From contig NZ_NCSM01000041.1 in the NCBI RefSeq assembly GCF_002224125.1, forward strand, positions 1 to 32,743: DNA of 32,743 nucleotides, written 5' to 3'. This stretch comes from Streptomyces sp. NBS 14/10. Lineage in GTDB: Bacteria > Actinomycetota > Actinomycetes > Streptomycetales > Streptomycetaceae. Position 1 is the stretch's first letter. Every line of letters begins with the position of its first letter. The notes beneath the pieces are model-generated. The model was given only the letters and a program-made list of their open reading frames with translations. It did no database searches and was not told the DNA's origin. Below, in pieces: positions 7,481 to 14,399 of the stretch. Both the position numbers and the translations under genes were made by a program.

Positions 7481-8911
7481 TCAGGCCGCGGCGCCGAGCA
7501 GGGTCCGGGAGCGGAGCTCGAAGTCGCGGACCATGGGCTCGCCGCGGTGCGGCCGCAGCCGGGTGCGGAAGTCGCGCAGGGCCTGCACCGAGCGCTCGCT
7601 GTGCACCCCGCTGAGCGCGCTCAGCGCCGCGTCCGCGGTGCCGATCGCCTCGTCGAGCCGATTCTGCTGGAGATGGGCGGTGGCCAGGACCGAGCGGCTG
7701 ATGGCCTGGCGGCGGCGCCGGTCGCCGTTGGCCCGCACCGACTCGTCGGCGGCGCGCTCCGCCTGCGCCGCGCTGCCCAGGTCACGGAAGCACAGCGCGG
7801 CCTCGGCCGCCAGATAGTGGTGGTCGAGGAAGCGGACCCACTCCGACTCCTCCTCGGCGCCCCGGCTCGCGTCCAGCGCGACGTCCGCCGAGCGCAGCGC
7901 GCGGGCGGCCTCGCGGGGCTCGTCGAGGGCGGCGTAGCCGCGGGCCGCCATGGCGTGCAGCCGCATCAGGCCCAGCGGGCTGCCCGCGTTCTTCGCCGTG
8001 GCCACGCCCACCCGGGCGAGTTCGACACCGGCCTGGGGCTGGCCGAGGTTGGTGGCCAGATGGGACAGGCCGGCCAGGATCTGGCCGCCGAGGACCTTGT
8101 CGCCGCCTTCGGCGCACAGCCGCAGCGCCTGGGTCATATAGCGCTGGGCCAGGCCGTATTCGGCGTTGTCGTAGCTGCTCCAGCCGGCCATCGCGGCCAG
8201 CTTGGCCGCGGCGGTGAACAGTTCGCGCCGCTCGCCCACCGGCACGCCGCGGCGCTGGAGCATGGGGACGACCTCGGTCGACAGGTACAGGACGATGCTG
8301 GCGCGGACCTGGCCGCCGCCGAATCGGTTGTCCATCTCGTCGAACATGCTGATCGCGGCGCGGACCTGCTCGATCCGGCCGGCGTCGGCTGCCGCGGCCG
8401 GATCGCCGGCGGCCGGATTGCCGGCGGCTGGACCGGTGCCCTGGTTCTCGACCAGCCACAGCAGCCATTCGCGCTGCGGGGTCACCAGCGCGCCGGCGAC
8501 GAAGGGGACCGCGCCCAGCAGGCTGCGGCGGGATATGTCGGTGGAGCCGAGTTCGGCGAGCGTGTGCAAGGTTTCCGCCACGTCCTCCCGGTAGGCCAGC
8601 GCCCTGGCGACGACCGGGCGCTGTCGGTCGGGGATGAAGCCGAGCTCGGCGGGGGCCACCGGCCGGCCGAGCCGGTGGGAGAGCACGGCCGCGATCAGTT
8701 CCGGCGTCGTACCGCGCGGCTGGCCGCCCTGGAGCCAGCGGGTGACGGACGCCTTGTCGTAGTTGGAGGAGTGTCCCTGATGGCGCCCCAGCTCATTGAC
8801 ACGCAGGGCCAATGAGGCGTATGAGCAGCCGGATTCCTTGAGGGCCGCGGCCAGAGCCTGGTTGGTGGCCGAGCCCCGGGGCCGGGTGCCCGGCGCGGCG
8901 CTGTTGGTCAC
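7481..8911 (-). CDS. NsdA-like HTH and TPR transcriptional regulator
   Basis: The 476-residue protein starts with a helix-turn-helix-like region (about residues 15-70: ALRVNELGRHQG, YDKASVTRWLQGGQPRG). About 350 residues of TPR-like helical repeats follow (ALRLCAEGGDKVLGGQIL, AARALRSADVAL, RLDEAIGTADAALSAL). This layout and the QPRGTTPELIA motif resemble NsdA, a negative regulator of sporulation and antibiotic production in S. coelicolor, and its paralogues. The GTG at 8911 is preferred over the one at 8920 because GGAGG sits eight bases before it. An Ala/Gly/Asp-rich linker (AAGNPAAGDPAAAADAG) lies near residue 165. The gene is divergent from the WhiJ-like regulator, with a 254-bp shared promoter region. 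Confidence 0.85.
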   Translation of the reverse strand: MTNSAAPGTRPRGSATNQALAAALKESGCSYASLALRVNELGRHQGHSSNYDKASVTRWLQGGQPRGTTPELIAAVLSHRLGRPVAPAELGFIPDRQRPVVARALAYREDVAETLHTLAELGSTDISRRSLLGAVPFVAGALVTPQREWLLWLVENQGTGPAAGNPAAGDPAAAADAGRIEQVRAAISMFDEMDNRFGGGQVRASIVLYLSTEVVPMLQRRGVPVGERRELFTAAAKLAAMAGWSSYDNAEYGLAQRYMTQALRLCAEGGDKVLGGQILAGLSHLATNLGQPQAGVELARVGVATAKNAGSPLGLMRLHAMAARGYAALDEPREAARALRSADVALDASRGAEEESEWVRFLDHHYLAAEAALCFRDLGSAAQAERAADESVRANGDRRRRQAISRSVLATAHLQQNRLDEAIGTADAALSALSGVHSERSVQALRDFRTRLRPHRGEPMVRDFELRSRTLLGAAA

Positions 8912-9020
8912 CGCGGCCACCTCCGGCCCATGACGGTGCCGCGCGCCGCCGAGCTGCCGGGTGCCCGTAACGCCTTAGCGGAGAAAGGTGGTTGAGGGCA
9001 CCAGCCGTGATGCGTGAGAT

Positions 9021-9034
9021 GGGTCACGTGTCCC
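9021..9034. promoter_or_regulatory. Palindrome GGGTCACGTGTCCC in the divergent promoter region
   Basis: A 14-bp palindrome with one mismatched pair and a perfect CACGTG core lies between the NsdA-like gene and the WhiJ-like gene. Its position suits an operator, but the binding protein is unknown. A second short inverted repeat (CTGA-N5-TCAG) is found near 9073-9085. Confidence 0.4.
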
Positions 9035-9165
9035 ACTATGCGCGTCGACAGTCTCAGCTCGCAAGCTTCGTCCTGATAATTTCAGAACGATCCGCATCGC
9101 TCTGTCCGGTGCTCCGAGGTCATGGCACACTGCACCCACATGACGGTGATTCCGGGAGGCAGGAC

Positions 9166-10032
9166 GTGAGTGAGGCACGGCCGGGGAGCGCCGCCCCCAC
9201 CGTCTTACGCATGGTCCTGGGCAAGCGCCTACGCCATCTGCGGGAGCGGGCACAGGTGTCTTTCGAGGAGGCCGCCCGGGCCGTCGAGGTGACCCCGCTG
9301 ACGGTCCGCCGGATGGAGAAGGCCGAGGTCGGCCTGAAGATCCCGTACGTCAAGGAGCTGCTGCGGACGTACGGCGTCCCGTCCCCGGAGATCGACGACT
9401 TCCTGGTCCTGACCCGGGAGGCCAACCAGCCAGGCTGGTGGCACCAGTTCCGCGATGTCGTACCGGAGTGGTTCAGCGCGTATGTGAGCCTGGAGAGCGA
9501 GGCCACCGTCATCCGCGCCTACGAACCGCACTACGTCCCCGGACTGCTGCAGACCGAGGACTACGCCCGCGCGGTGCTGCGCGCCGGTTTCCCCAACGAC
9601 GCGGACGACGAGATCGAGCGCCGGATCGCCCTGCGCGTCAAGCGCCAGGCCCTGCTCTCCAAACCGGACGCCCCGGCCATCTGGGCCATCTTGGAGGAGA
9701 CCGCGCTGCGCCGCCCGGTCGGCGGGACCGAGGTGATGCGCCGCCAGATCGACCATCTCATCGAGGCCTTGGCGATGCCCAAGGTCCGGCTCCAGATCAT
9801 GCGGTTCGCGGCGGGGCCGCACCCCGGGGCCTTCGGCCCCCTGCACTACTTCCGCTTCGGATTCACCGAACTGCCCGACGTCGTCTACACGGAAAGCGTC
9901 ACCGGCGCGGTCTATGTGGACCAGCCGGGCGAAGTCGTCACCTGTCTCGAGGTGTTGGACCGGATGGCCGTCCAGGCCGAGCCGGTCGGCGAGACGATTC
10001 CCATCCTGGCCGAACTGCGTAAGGAGCTCTGA
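9166..10032 (+). CDS. WhiJ-like regulator: XRE-type HTH plus DUF5753
   Basis: The 288-residue protein has an XRE helix-turn-helix (about residues 18-75: LGKRLRHLRERAQVSFEEAA, VTPLTVRRMEKAEVG) and a C-terminal DUF5753 domain (about 100-280: YVPGLLQTEDYARAVL, LEETALRRPVGG, GAVYVDQPGEV). This is the architecture of Streptomyces WhiJ-family regulators, which are usually coded beside a DUF397 (BldB-like) protein. The GTG at 9166 has GGGAGG six bases upstream. Codon 14 is TTA (9205-9207), the rare Leu codon read by the developmental tRNA bldA. The expected DUF397 partner is present at 11757 but is separated by the IscB element, which begins two bases after this stop codon. Confidence 0.93.
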   Translation: MSEARPGSAAPTVLRMVLGKRLRHLRERAQVSFEEAARAVEVTPLTVRRMEKAEVGLKIPYVKELLRTYGVPSPEIDDFLVLTREANQPGWWHQFRDVVPEWFSAYVSLESEATVIRAYEPHYVPGLLQTEDYARAVLRAGFPNDADDEIERRIALRVKRQALLSKPDAPAIWAILEETALRRPVGGTEVMRRQIDHLIEALAMPKVRLQIMRFAAGPHPGAFGPLHYFRFGFTELPDVVYTESVTGAVYVDQPGEVVTCLEVLDRMAVQAEPVGETIPILAELRKEL

Positions 10033-10371
10033 CGTAACCGGTTCCCCCGCCTGAGGGCGGGGGCTTTCAGCCGAACTGGCTGAGGCCCGTGTGTTACCAG
10101 CACCAGCCAACACCTTTGGAGGAGGTGACCGAAGTTGGCTACGTTCCGCGCACGACAGAAGACCCACCAGGCTGTGCCTCCTCAGCAGCTTGCTCTGGAA
10201 TTCGAGTCAGCAGACAACCCCGGGAACAGGGACGAAACGGGACTCGAACACCGCGCTGCGGTACCGGGCGCGGAACCTGTGCGAGAGGAGACCCGCACCG
10301 CTTCACCTGGCGATGCGGGCATCACCCCCAACCACCCGGTTGGGGAGAAGCCGCGTGAGCGGCACCCATTC
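10019..10371 (+). ncRNA. Probable IscB omega RNA: 5' guide from host flank plus structured scaffold
   Basis: IscB proteins use an RNA coded just upstream of their PLMP domain, with the guide at its 5' end copied from DNA flanking the element's left end. Here the last 16 flanking bases are GTAAGGAGCTCTGACG (10019-10034). The following region is dense in hairpins. They include an 8-bp stem with loop TGAG (10044-10063), a 6-bp stem TCAGCC/GGCTGA (10067-10083), AGCCAAC/GTTGGCT with inner ACCT/AGGT (10105-10140), GATG/CATC (10312-10323) and the 8-bp stem CCCCAACC/GGTTGGGG (10326-10345). The last ends just before the PLMP coding region at about 10372. The exact RNA ends and guide length are inferred. 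Confidence 0.55.
10105..10140 (+). promoter_or_regulatory. Stem-loop enclosing the iscB ribosome binding site
   Basis: AGCCAAC (10105-10111) pairs with GTTGGCT (10134-10140), and inside it ACCT (10112-10115) pairs with AGGT (10123-10126). The GGAGGAGGT binding site and the TTG codon at 10135 are thus in the stem-loop. The fold would hide the ribosome binding site, so RNA processing into omega RNA and translation may compete. Confidence 0.5.
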
Positions 10372-11700
10372 GTGTTCGTCCTCGACAAGCACGGCACACC
10401 GTTGCAACCCTGCACTGCGGCCCGTGCCCGCAAAATGCTCAAGAAGGGACGTGCGGTTGTCCACCGTCACACCCCATTCGTCATCCGCCTCAAAGACCGC
10501 ACCGCAGCCCAGTCCGAGACAGACGGGGTGGAGATCGGTATCGACCCGGGCAGCAAGCACACCGGTATCGCCCTGTTCACCGCCCGCGCGGGGGAGCGCC
10601 GGGCCCGGTACAGCGTGCAGCTCGACCACCGGGGCGCGACGATCCGCAAGAAGCTGGAGCAGCGTGCCGCCTACCGGCGCGGACGCCGCACCCGGAACCT
10701 GCGTTACCGCGCACCGAGGTTCCTCAACCGCGCCCGGCGCGAGGGCTGGCTGCCGCCGTCGCTGCGGCACCGGGTGGACACCACTGTGTCGTGGGTATCC
10801 CGTCTGGCCCGCTGGGCACCGGTGAGGGCCGTGCACGTGGAGCGGGTGGCGTTCGACACTCACGCACTCGCGGCCGGTCGCCCGCTGGAAGGCGCCGAGT
10901 ACCAGCGGGGCACCCTGCACGGCTACGAAGTCCGCGAATACCTGCTCGCCAAGTGGAACCGGACGTGCGCCTACTGCGGCGCGACCGGCGTGCCGCTGAA
11001 CATCGACCACATCCACCCCCGCTCACGCGGCGGCTCCGACCGGATCTCGAACCTGGCCCTGGCCTGCCTGCCCTGTAACGAGACCAAGTCGAACCGGCTT
11101 GTGGACGAGTTCCTGGCCCACAAGCCGAACCTCCTGGCTCGCATCAAGGCACAGGCCAAAGCACCGTTGCGGGACGCGGCAGCGGTACAGTCCACCCGCA
11201 CGGCCCTATGGCGCGCCCTGGACGCCCGCTGGCCCACGCACACCGCCTCCGGGGGCCGCACCAAGTGGAACCGCACCCGCTGCCACCTGGCCAAGACCCA
11301 CACTCTCGACGCCCTCGCCGTAGGCACGCTCGACACAATCGCAGAAACCGTGACCACGGTCTTGCTCGCCGGATGCATCGGGCGCGGTACCCATACCCGC
11401 ACCCGCACGAACAAGCACGGCTTCCCCCGCTTGCGCATGCCCCGCCGCAAGCGGTTCTTCGGCTTCGCCACCGGCGACCTCGTCACCGCCCACGTACCCA
11501 CCGGCAAGAAGGCCGGGACACACACCGGACGGGTAGCAGTCCGCACCACCGGAAGCTTCAACATCACCACCCGCCACGGCACCGTCCAAGGCATCCGGCA
11601 CAAGCACGTCCGTCTCCTCCAACAAGCAGACGGATACGCCTACACCACCCTTCCCGAGCATTCCACAGCGATACCCCGACGCACCGCGCCGGAGGACTGA
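10135..11700 (+). CDS. iscB: IscB RNA-guided nuclease (OMEGA effector)
   Basis: The 521-residue protein has the full IscB layout. An N-terminal PLMP domain (about residues 80-120: VFVLDKHGTPLQPC, ARKMLKKGRAVV) is followed by RuvC-I with D137 in EIGIDPGSKHTGIA and an Arg-rich bridge helix (RRGRRTRNLRYR, 181-192). RuvC-II has E236 in VHVERVAFD. The HNH domain has H292 in NIDHIHPRSRGG and a Cys4 zinc set (C278, C281, C311, C314). RuvC-III has H389 and D392 in KTHTLDALAVG. A C-terminal target-interaction region of about 120 residues completes the protein. All expected catalytic residues are present, so DNA cleavage guided by omega RNA is likely. The TTG at 10135 has GGAGGAGGTGA upstream. However, residues 1-79 lack a recognised domain and overlap the RNA scaffold, so GTG at 10372, directly at the PLMP domain, is an alternative start. 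Confidence 0.93.
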   Translation: MATFRARQKTHQAVPPQQLALEFESADNPGNRDETGLEHRAAVPGAEPVREETRTASPGDAGITPNHPVGEKPRERHPFVFVLDKHGTPLQPCTAARARKMLKKGRAVVHRHTPFVIRLKDRTAAQSETDGVEIGIDPGSKHTGIALFTARAGERRARYSVQLDHRGATIRKKLEQRAAYRRGRRTRNLRYRAPRFLNRARREGWLPPSLRHRVDTTVSWVSRLARWAPVRAVHVERVAFDTHALAAGRPLEGAEYQRGTLHGYEVREYLLAKWNRTCAYCGATGVPLNIDHIHPRSRGGSDRISNLALACLPCNETKSNRLVDEFLAHKPNLLARIKAQAKAPLRDAAAVQSTRTALWRALDARWPTHTASGGRTKWNRTRCHLAKTHTLDALAVGTLDTIAETVTTVLLAGCIGRGTHTRTRTNKHGFPRLRMPRRKRFFGFATGDLVTAHVPTGKKAGTHTGRVAVRTTGSFNITTRHGTVQGIRHKHVRLLQQADGYAYTTLPEHSTAIPRRTAPED

Positions 11701-11715
11701 GGGATGCGCCTCATC

Positions 11716-11733
11716 CCCCGGCTGAAGCCGGGG
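11716..11733 (+). other. Right-end hairpin of the IscB element
   Basis: CCCCGGC (11716-11722), loop TGAA and GCCGGGG (11727-11733) form a 7-bp hairpin ten bases inside the element's right border. IS200/IS605-type elements carry such sub-terminal hairpins for recognition by the Y1 transposase. It may also end transcription from iscB. Confidence 0.7.
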
Positions 11734-11756
11734 CTATCCGACGCAAGGAGTTCTTG

Positions 11757-11996
11757 ATGACGGACCCGGTCTACAGCGGAATGCCGGCCATGGACCTCGG
11801 CACGGAGGGCTGGGAGAAGCCCTGGAGCGGCACCAACGGCGGCACCTGCATCGAGGCCAAGAGGCTGCCGGACGGCCGCGTCGCGCTCCGCCAGTCCACG
11901 GACCCGGCCGGACCGGCCCTGATCTACTCCCGGGCCGAGGTCGCCTCGTTCCTCGAGGCCGCGAAGGCCGGCCAGGCCGACTTCCTCATCGCCTGA
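11757..11996 (+). CDS. DUF397 (BldB-like) protein, separated partner of the WhiJ-like gene
   Basis: The 79-residue protein contains the DUF397 pattern: WEKPWSGTNGGTCIEAKRLPDG, with the Ser/Gly-Asn-x-x-x-Cys-Val/Ile-Glu region, then VALRQSTDPAGPALIYSR and a C-terminal FLEAAKAGQADFLIA. BldB, needed for Streptomyces aerial growth, is the best-known member. DUF397 proteins typically pair with WhiJ-like (HTH-DUF5753) regulators and control their DNA binding. AAGGAG lies six bases before the ATG. The WhiJ-like partner ends at 10032. The IscB element between them must change their co-expression, so this gene may now rely on read-through from iscB. Confidence 0.9.
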   Translation: MTDPVYSGMPAMDLGTEGWEKPWSGTNGGTCIEAKRLPDGRVALRQSTDPAGPALIYSRAEVASFLEAAKAGQADFLIA

Positions 11997-12369
11997 ACGA
12001 TCCCCGCCTGTGGATGACCGTAGTCGCGTGCACGGATGAGCTGGGGATTCGTCTTGGAGTGCAGGGAACTGTGAACCTGCGGACACTCCGAAGTCGCTTG
12101 CATTACGGTCGAGTTGGACGTAGTCGTATGCGCCGTACGGAGGGCCGGGTGACGGATGTACCGGTGGCCGAGCGCGGGATGCTGACCGCTCCAGCTGCTG
12201 GAGGTCACCGTTCCAGATAGGACGCGCGTAAACCGCATGGAAGACGGGCCGGAATCGGATAGGACCATCCCAAAATCCAGATAGCGGCCCGTTGGACCGA
12301 TAAGTGGAAGCTGCTGGAGCATCGGTCTGGCGCACCCAGCCCGGGGCGCAGACCGGAGGGAAATCTGTC
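11997..12369. other. Non-coding stretch after the DUF397 gene
   Basis: No convincing gene is visible in these 370 bases. Open frames here lack binding sites and recognisable composition. The stretch is slightly less GC-rich than neighbouring genes and probably holds the promoter of the small downstream gene. Confidence 0.5.
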
Positions 12370-12537
12370 TTGCCGTACATTCACGCTGCCCTGATCACCG
12401 GCGTGTTCGCTCTGATCGCGGCCATCGCAAGCGCCGTCGTGACGTACCGCCTGGCCCTGCGCGCCGAGCGCAAGCGCCTGCAGACCGAGCCGCTCCAGAT
12501 CGTGGTGATACCGATCCGGAGCCGCTGGTGGTGCTAG
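12370..12537 (+). CDS. Small single-span membrane protein
   Basis: A TTG at 12370, eight bases after GGAGGG, opens a 55-codon frame. The product has one clear membrane helix (ALITGVFALIAAIASAVVTY, about residues 7-26). A basic segment follows (RLALRAERKRLQTEP), then a short tail ending SRWWC. The layout (membrane helix, then an amphipathic charged stretch) is typical of small actinobacterial membrane proteins and holin-like peptides. No family was recognised. Its gene stands alone, with non-coding DNA on both sides. Confidence 0.55.
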   Translation: MPYIHAALITGVFALIAAIASAVVTYRLALRAERKRLQTEPLQIVVIPIRSRWWC

Positions 12538-12962
12538 TCCGGGGGCCGGTCCCCACTCCCACACGGCCATTGGCTTTCCCAGAGTTGTCCGGTCGCGGGA
12601 ATCCGGGTTTGGGGTTTGAGTGACCGTTACGGAACGGAACCAGAGCGTATGTGAAAGGACTCCGCTTCGGCGGGGGCCGTCACGCGCTACGGGGCCCTAG
12701 CTAAGACCGACGTACCGAAGACCTTCCTGTACCTGCCGGAGCCGGTGATTACCGTCAGAGCGTGCAGTCGACTCCGGTCATCCGTGCAGTCGACTTCGGA
12801 AGCTGACAGCCACCCCACAAAACCACCCTGCAAACTGTCCCGTAAGCCGTCCCGGAAACCACTACGCCCGCACAACCGCACAACCCGGCCCCGGACTCCC
12901 CTCGAACGACCGGGCCACGCACACTGAATGCCCCGTGCGAGATCGACTGACGGCGGCATGAG
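12538..12962. other. Long non-coding stretch upstream of the kinase-like gene
   Basis: These 425 bases hold no gene I can support. GGAACGGAACC near 12632, followed by GCGTATG, could belong to an ECF-type promoter, but spacing and identity are not convincing. A 22-bp direct repeat at 12761-12804 is the main structure. Confidence 0.45.
12761..12804. repeat. 22-bp tandem direct repeat
   Basis: CGTGCAGTCGACT-CGG occurs at 12761 and again at 12783, a 22-bp period. The first 17 bases of each unit match except one. Two turns of helix between copies would suit paired protein binding on one DNA face, but no partner is known. Confidence 0.6.
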
Positions 12963-13547
12963 ATGACCGGGGTGGCGGGGATGGACCTTCACGAGGCTGC
13001 GCGGCACCGCGTTCTGATCGTGGAGGGCTGTGCCGGCGCCACCCGGGCCGGGCTGCTGACCTGGCTGTCCCATCGCCATGGGTTCGCCGTCGAGCGCTCG
13101 CCCGCCGAGCTGCCCGCGCTCGACCCGGCGCGCCCGTACCGCGAGCTGCTGCGGCTCGCCGGGCCGCTCGCGGTGGACTCGGGGTTCGTCGGCGAGCTCG
13201 TCTACGGGCCGCTGCGCCGGGGACACTCCCGGGTGACATGGATCGAGGCCTTCGACTTCGCCGAGACGGTGGCCGAGCGCGGCGGCGCGTTCGTCCATCT
13301 GGCGGCGCCACCGCCCGCGTTCACGGAACGGCTGACCGGGCGAGGCGGCACGGCGGCCGCAGCCACGGCGGCCGGGATCATGGCGGAGACCGAGGCCGCG
13401 GCCGCCGCCTATGAGCGCGCCTTCACCACCCTCGCCCAGCACGCCCCGGTGTTCACCGTGCGCCCGGACGCGGTGAAGTACCCTGCCTCGGCGGTAAGTT
13501 GGAGCTCCGAGCACGGCCTCACGCATGGCAGGAGAATCCCCAGATGA
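12963..13547 (+). CDS. Degenerate nucleotide-kinase-like P-loop protein
   Basis: The 194-residue protein resembles a small deoxynucleotide or thymidylate kinase fold. It has an N-terminal strand and loop (VLIVEGCAGATRAGLL), a mid-protein VDSGFVGELVYGPLRRG helix like a nucleoside-binding region, and WIEAFDFAETVAERGGAFVHL. In the Walker A position G22-C-A-G-A-T-R28-A29, the canonical Lys is Arg and the Ser/Thr is Ala. Catalysis is therefore doubtful and a binding or regulatory role is possible. ATG at 12963 or 12981 could be the start. Its stop overlaps the start of the methyltransferase gene (ATGA), so both are translationally coupled. Confidence 0.7.
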   Translation: MTGVAGMDLHEAARHRVLIVEGCAGATRAGLLTWLSHRHGFAVERSPAELPALDPARPYRELLRLAGPLAVDSGFVGELVYGPLRRGHSRVTWIEAFDFAETVAERGGAFVHLAAPPPAFTERLTGRGGTAAAATAAGIMAETEAAAAAYERAFTTLAQHAPVFTVRPDAVKYPASAVSWSSEHGLTHGRRIPR

Positions 13548-14371
13548 CTCACGGCTCGTCCACCCCCGGTCGGCAGGCCGCCTTAAGCAAGATCGACACG
13601 TCCGTGCCGCATTCGGCCCGCATCTGGAACTACTGGATGGGCGGCAAGGACAACTACGAGGTCGACCGGGTGGCCGGCGACCAGTACCGCGAGGTCGCGC
13701 CGACCATCGAGGTGATGGCCCGCGCGTCCCGGGCGTATCTGATCCGCACGGTGACGCATGTGGCCGGGGAGGCCGGGATCCGCCAGTTCCTGGACATCGG
13801 CACCGGGCTGCCGACGTACGACAACACCCACCAGGTCGCCCAGCGGGTCGCCCCCGAGGCCCGGATCGTCTATGTCGACAACGACCCCCTGGTGCTCCGG
13901 CACGCCCAGGCCCTGCTCACCAGCACCCCCGAGGGCGTCACCGACTACATCGACGCCGATCTGCACGAGCCGGAGAGAATCCTGGAGGCCGCGAGCAAGA
14001 CGCTGGACTTCAGCCGCCCCGTCGCGCTGATGCTGATGGGCATCCTGGGCCATGTCCAGGACTACGACGAGGCCCGGTCGATCGCCCGGCGGCTCCAGGA
14101 CGCGCTCCCCGCCGGCAGCTACTTCGTGCACTACGACAGCACGGACACCGACCAGGCGCTCAAGCAGGCCCAGCAGGGCTACGACGACACCGGCGCGGTC
14201 CCGTACGTCCTGCGCAGCCCCGAGCAGATCGCGCGCTTCTACGACGGTCTGGAGCTGATCGAGCCGGGCATCGTGTCCTGCCCGCTGTGGCGCCCCGAGT
14301 CCGCCGACGTACCCATCGACGCGCCCGTCGAGAAGACGGACGTCTACGGGGGCGTCGCGCACAAACCCTGA
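13544..14371 (+). CDS. SAM-dependent methyltransferase, DUF574 type
   Basis: The 275-residue protein matches the DUF574 SAM-methyltransferase family, which is strongly expanded in Streptomyces. It has the N-terminal hallmark SARIWNYWMGGKDNYEVDR (about residues 24-42), the SAM-binding QFLDIGTGLPTYDN, and the acidic strand end IVYVDNDPLV. LMLMGILGHV and a C-terminal ending with DVYGGVAHKP follow. AGGAG lies nine bases before the ATG. Codon 14 is TTA (13583-13585), implying dependence on the bldA tRNA and hence on development. Substrates of this family are mostly unknown. The 4-bp overlap with the upstream kinase-like gene shows a two-gene unit. Confidence 0.92.
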   Translation: MTHGSSTPGRQAALSKIDTSVPHSARIWNYWMGGKDNYEVDRVAGDQYREVAPTIEVMARASRAYLIRTVTHVAGEAGIRQFLDIGTGLPTYDNTHQVAQRVAPEARIVYVDNDPLVLRHAQALLTSTPEGVTDYIDADLHEPERILEAASKTLDFSRPVALMLMGILGHVQDYDEARSIARRLQDALPAGSYFVHYDSTDTDQALKQAQQGYDDTGAVPYVLRSPEQIARFYDGLELIEPGIVSCPLWRPESADVPIDAPVEKTDVYGGVAHKP

Positions 14372-14399
14372 CGCCCCCGGCGCCCGCCGCTACCCGCCG

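Larger units (their letters stand above)
10035..11743 (+). mobile_element. IscB-encoding IS200/IS605-type element, no transposase (non-autonomous)
   Basis: The boundaries follow from the broken regulator pair. The left flank ends CTCTGACG and the element ends ATCCGACG. Removing 10035-11743 joins the WhiJ-like stop codon to AAGGAG-TTCTTG-ATG of the DUF397 gene with normal spacing. There is no target duplication, as expected for IS200/IS605-type single-strand transposition. The shared GACG next to both ends fits the matching left and right cleavage tetranucleotides of that mechanism. A hairpin lies near each end: CCCCCGCC/GGCGGGGG at 10044-10063 and CCCCGGC/GCCGGGG at 11716-11733. The only protein coded is IscB. 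A Y1 transposase (TnpA) must act in trans. Confidence 0.85.

Noticed and set aside
10035..11743. A TnpB or Cas9 identity for the RNA-guided nuclease
   Set aside because: It has a PLMP domain and an HNH inserted in a short RuvC protein but lacks Cas9's large recognition lobe and TnpB's layout; this is IscB.
11997..12369. Additional short ORFs after the DUF397 gene
   Set aside because: No ribosome binding site, no domain, and amino-acid composition typical of random frames.
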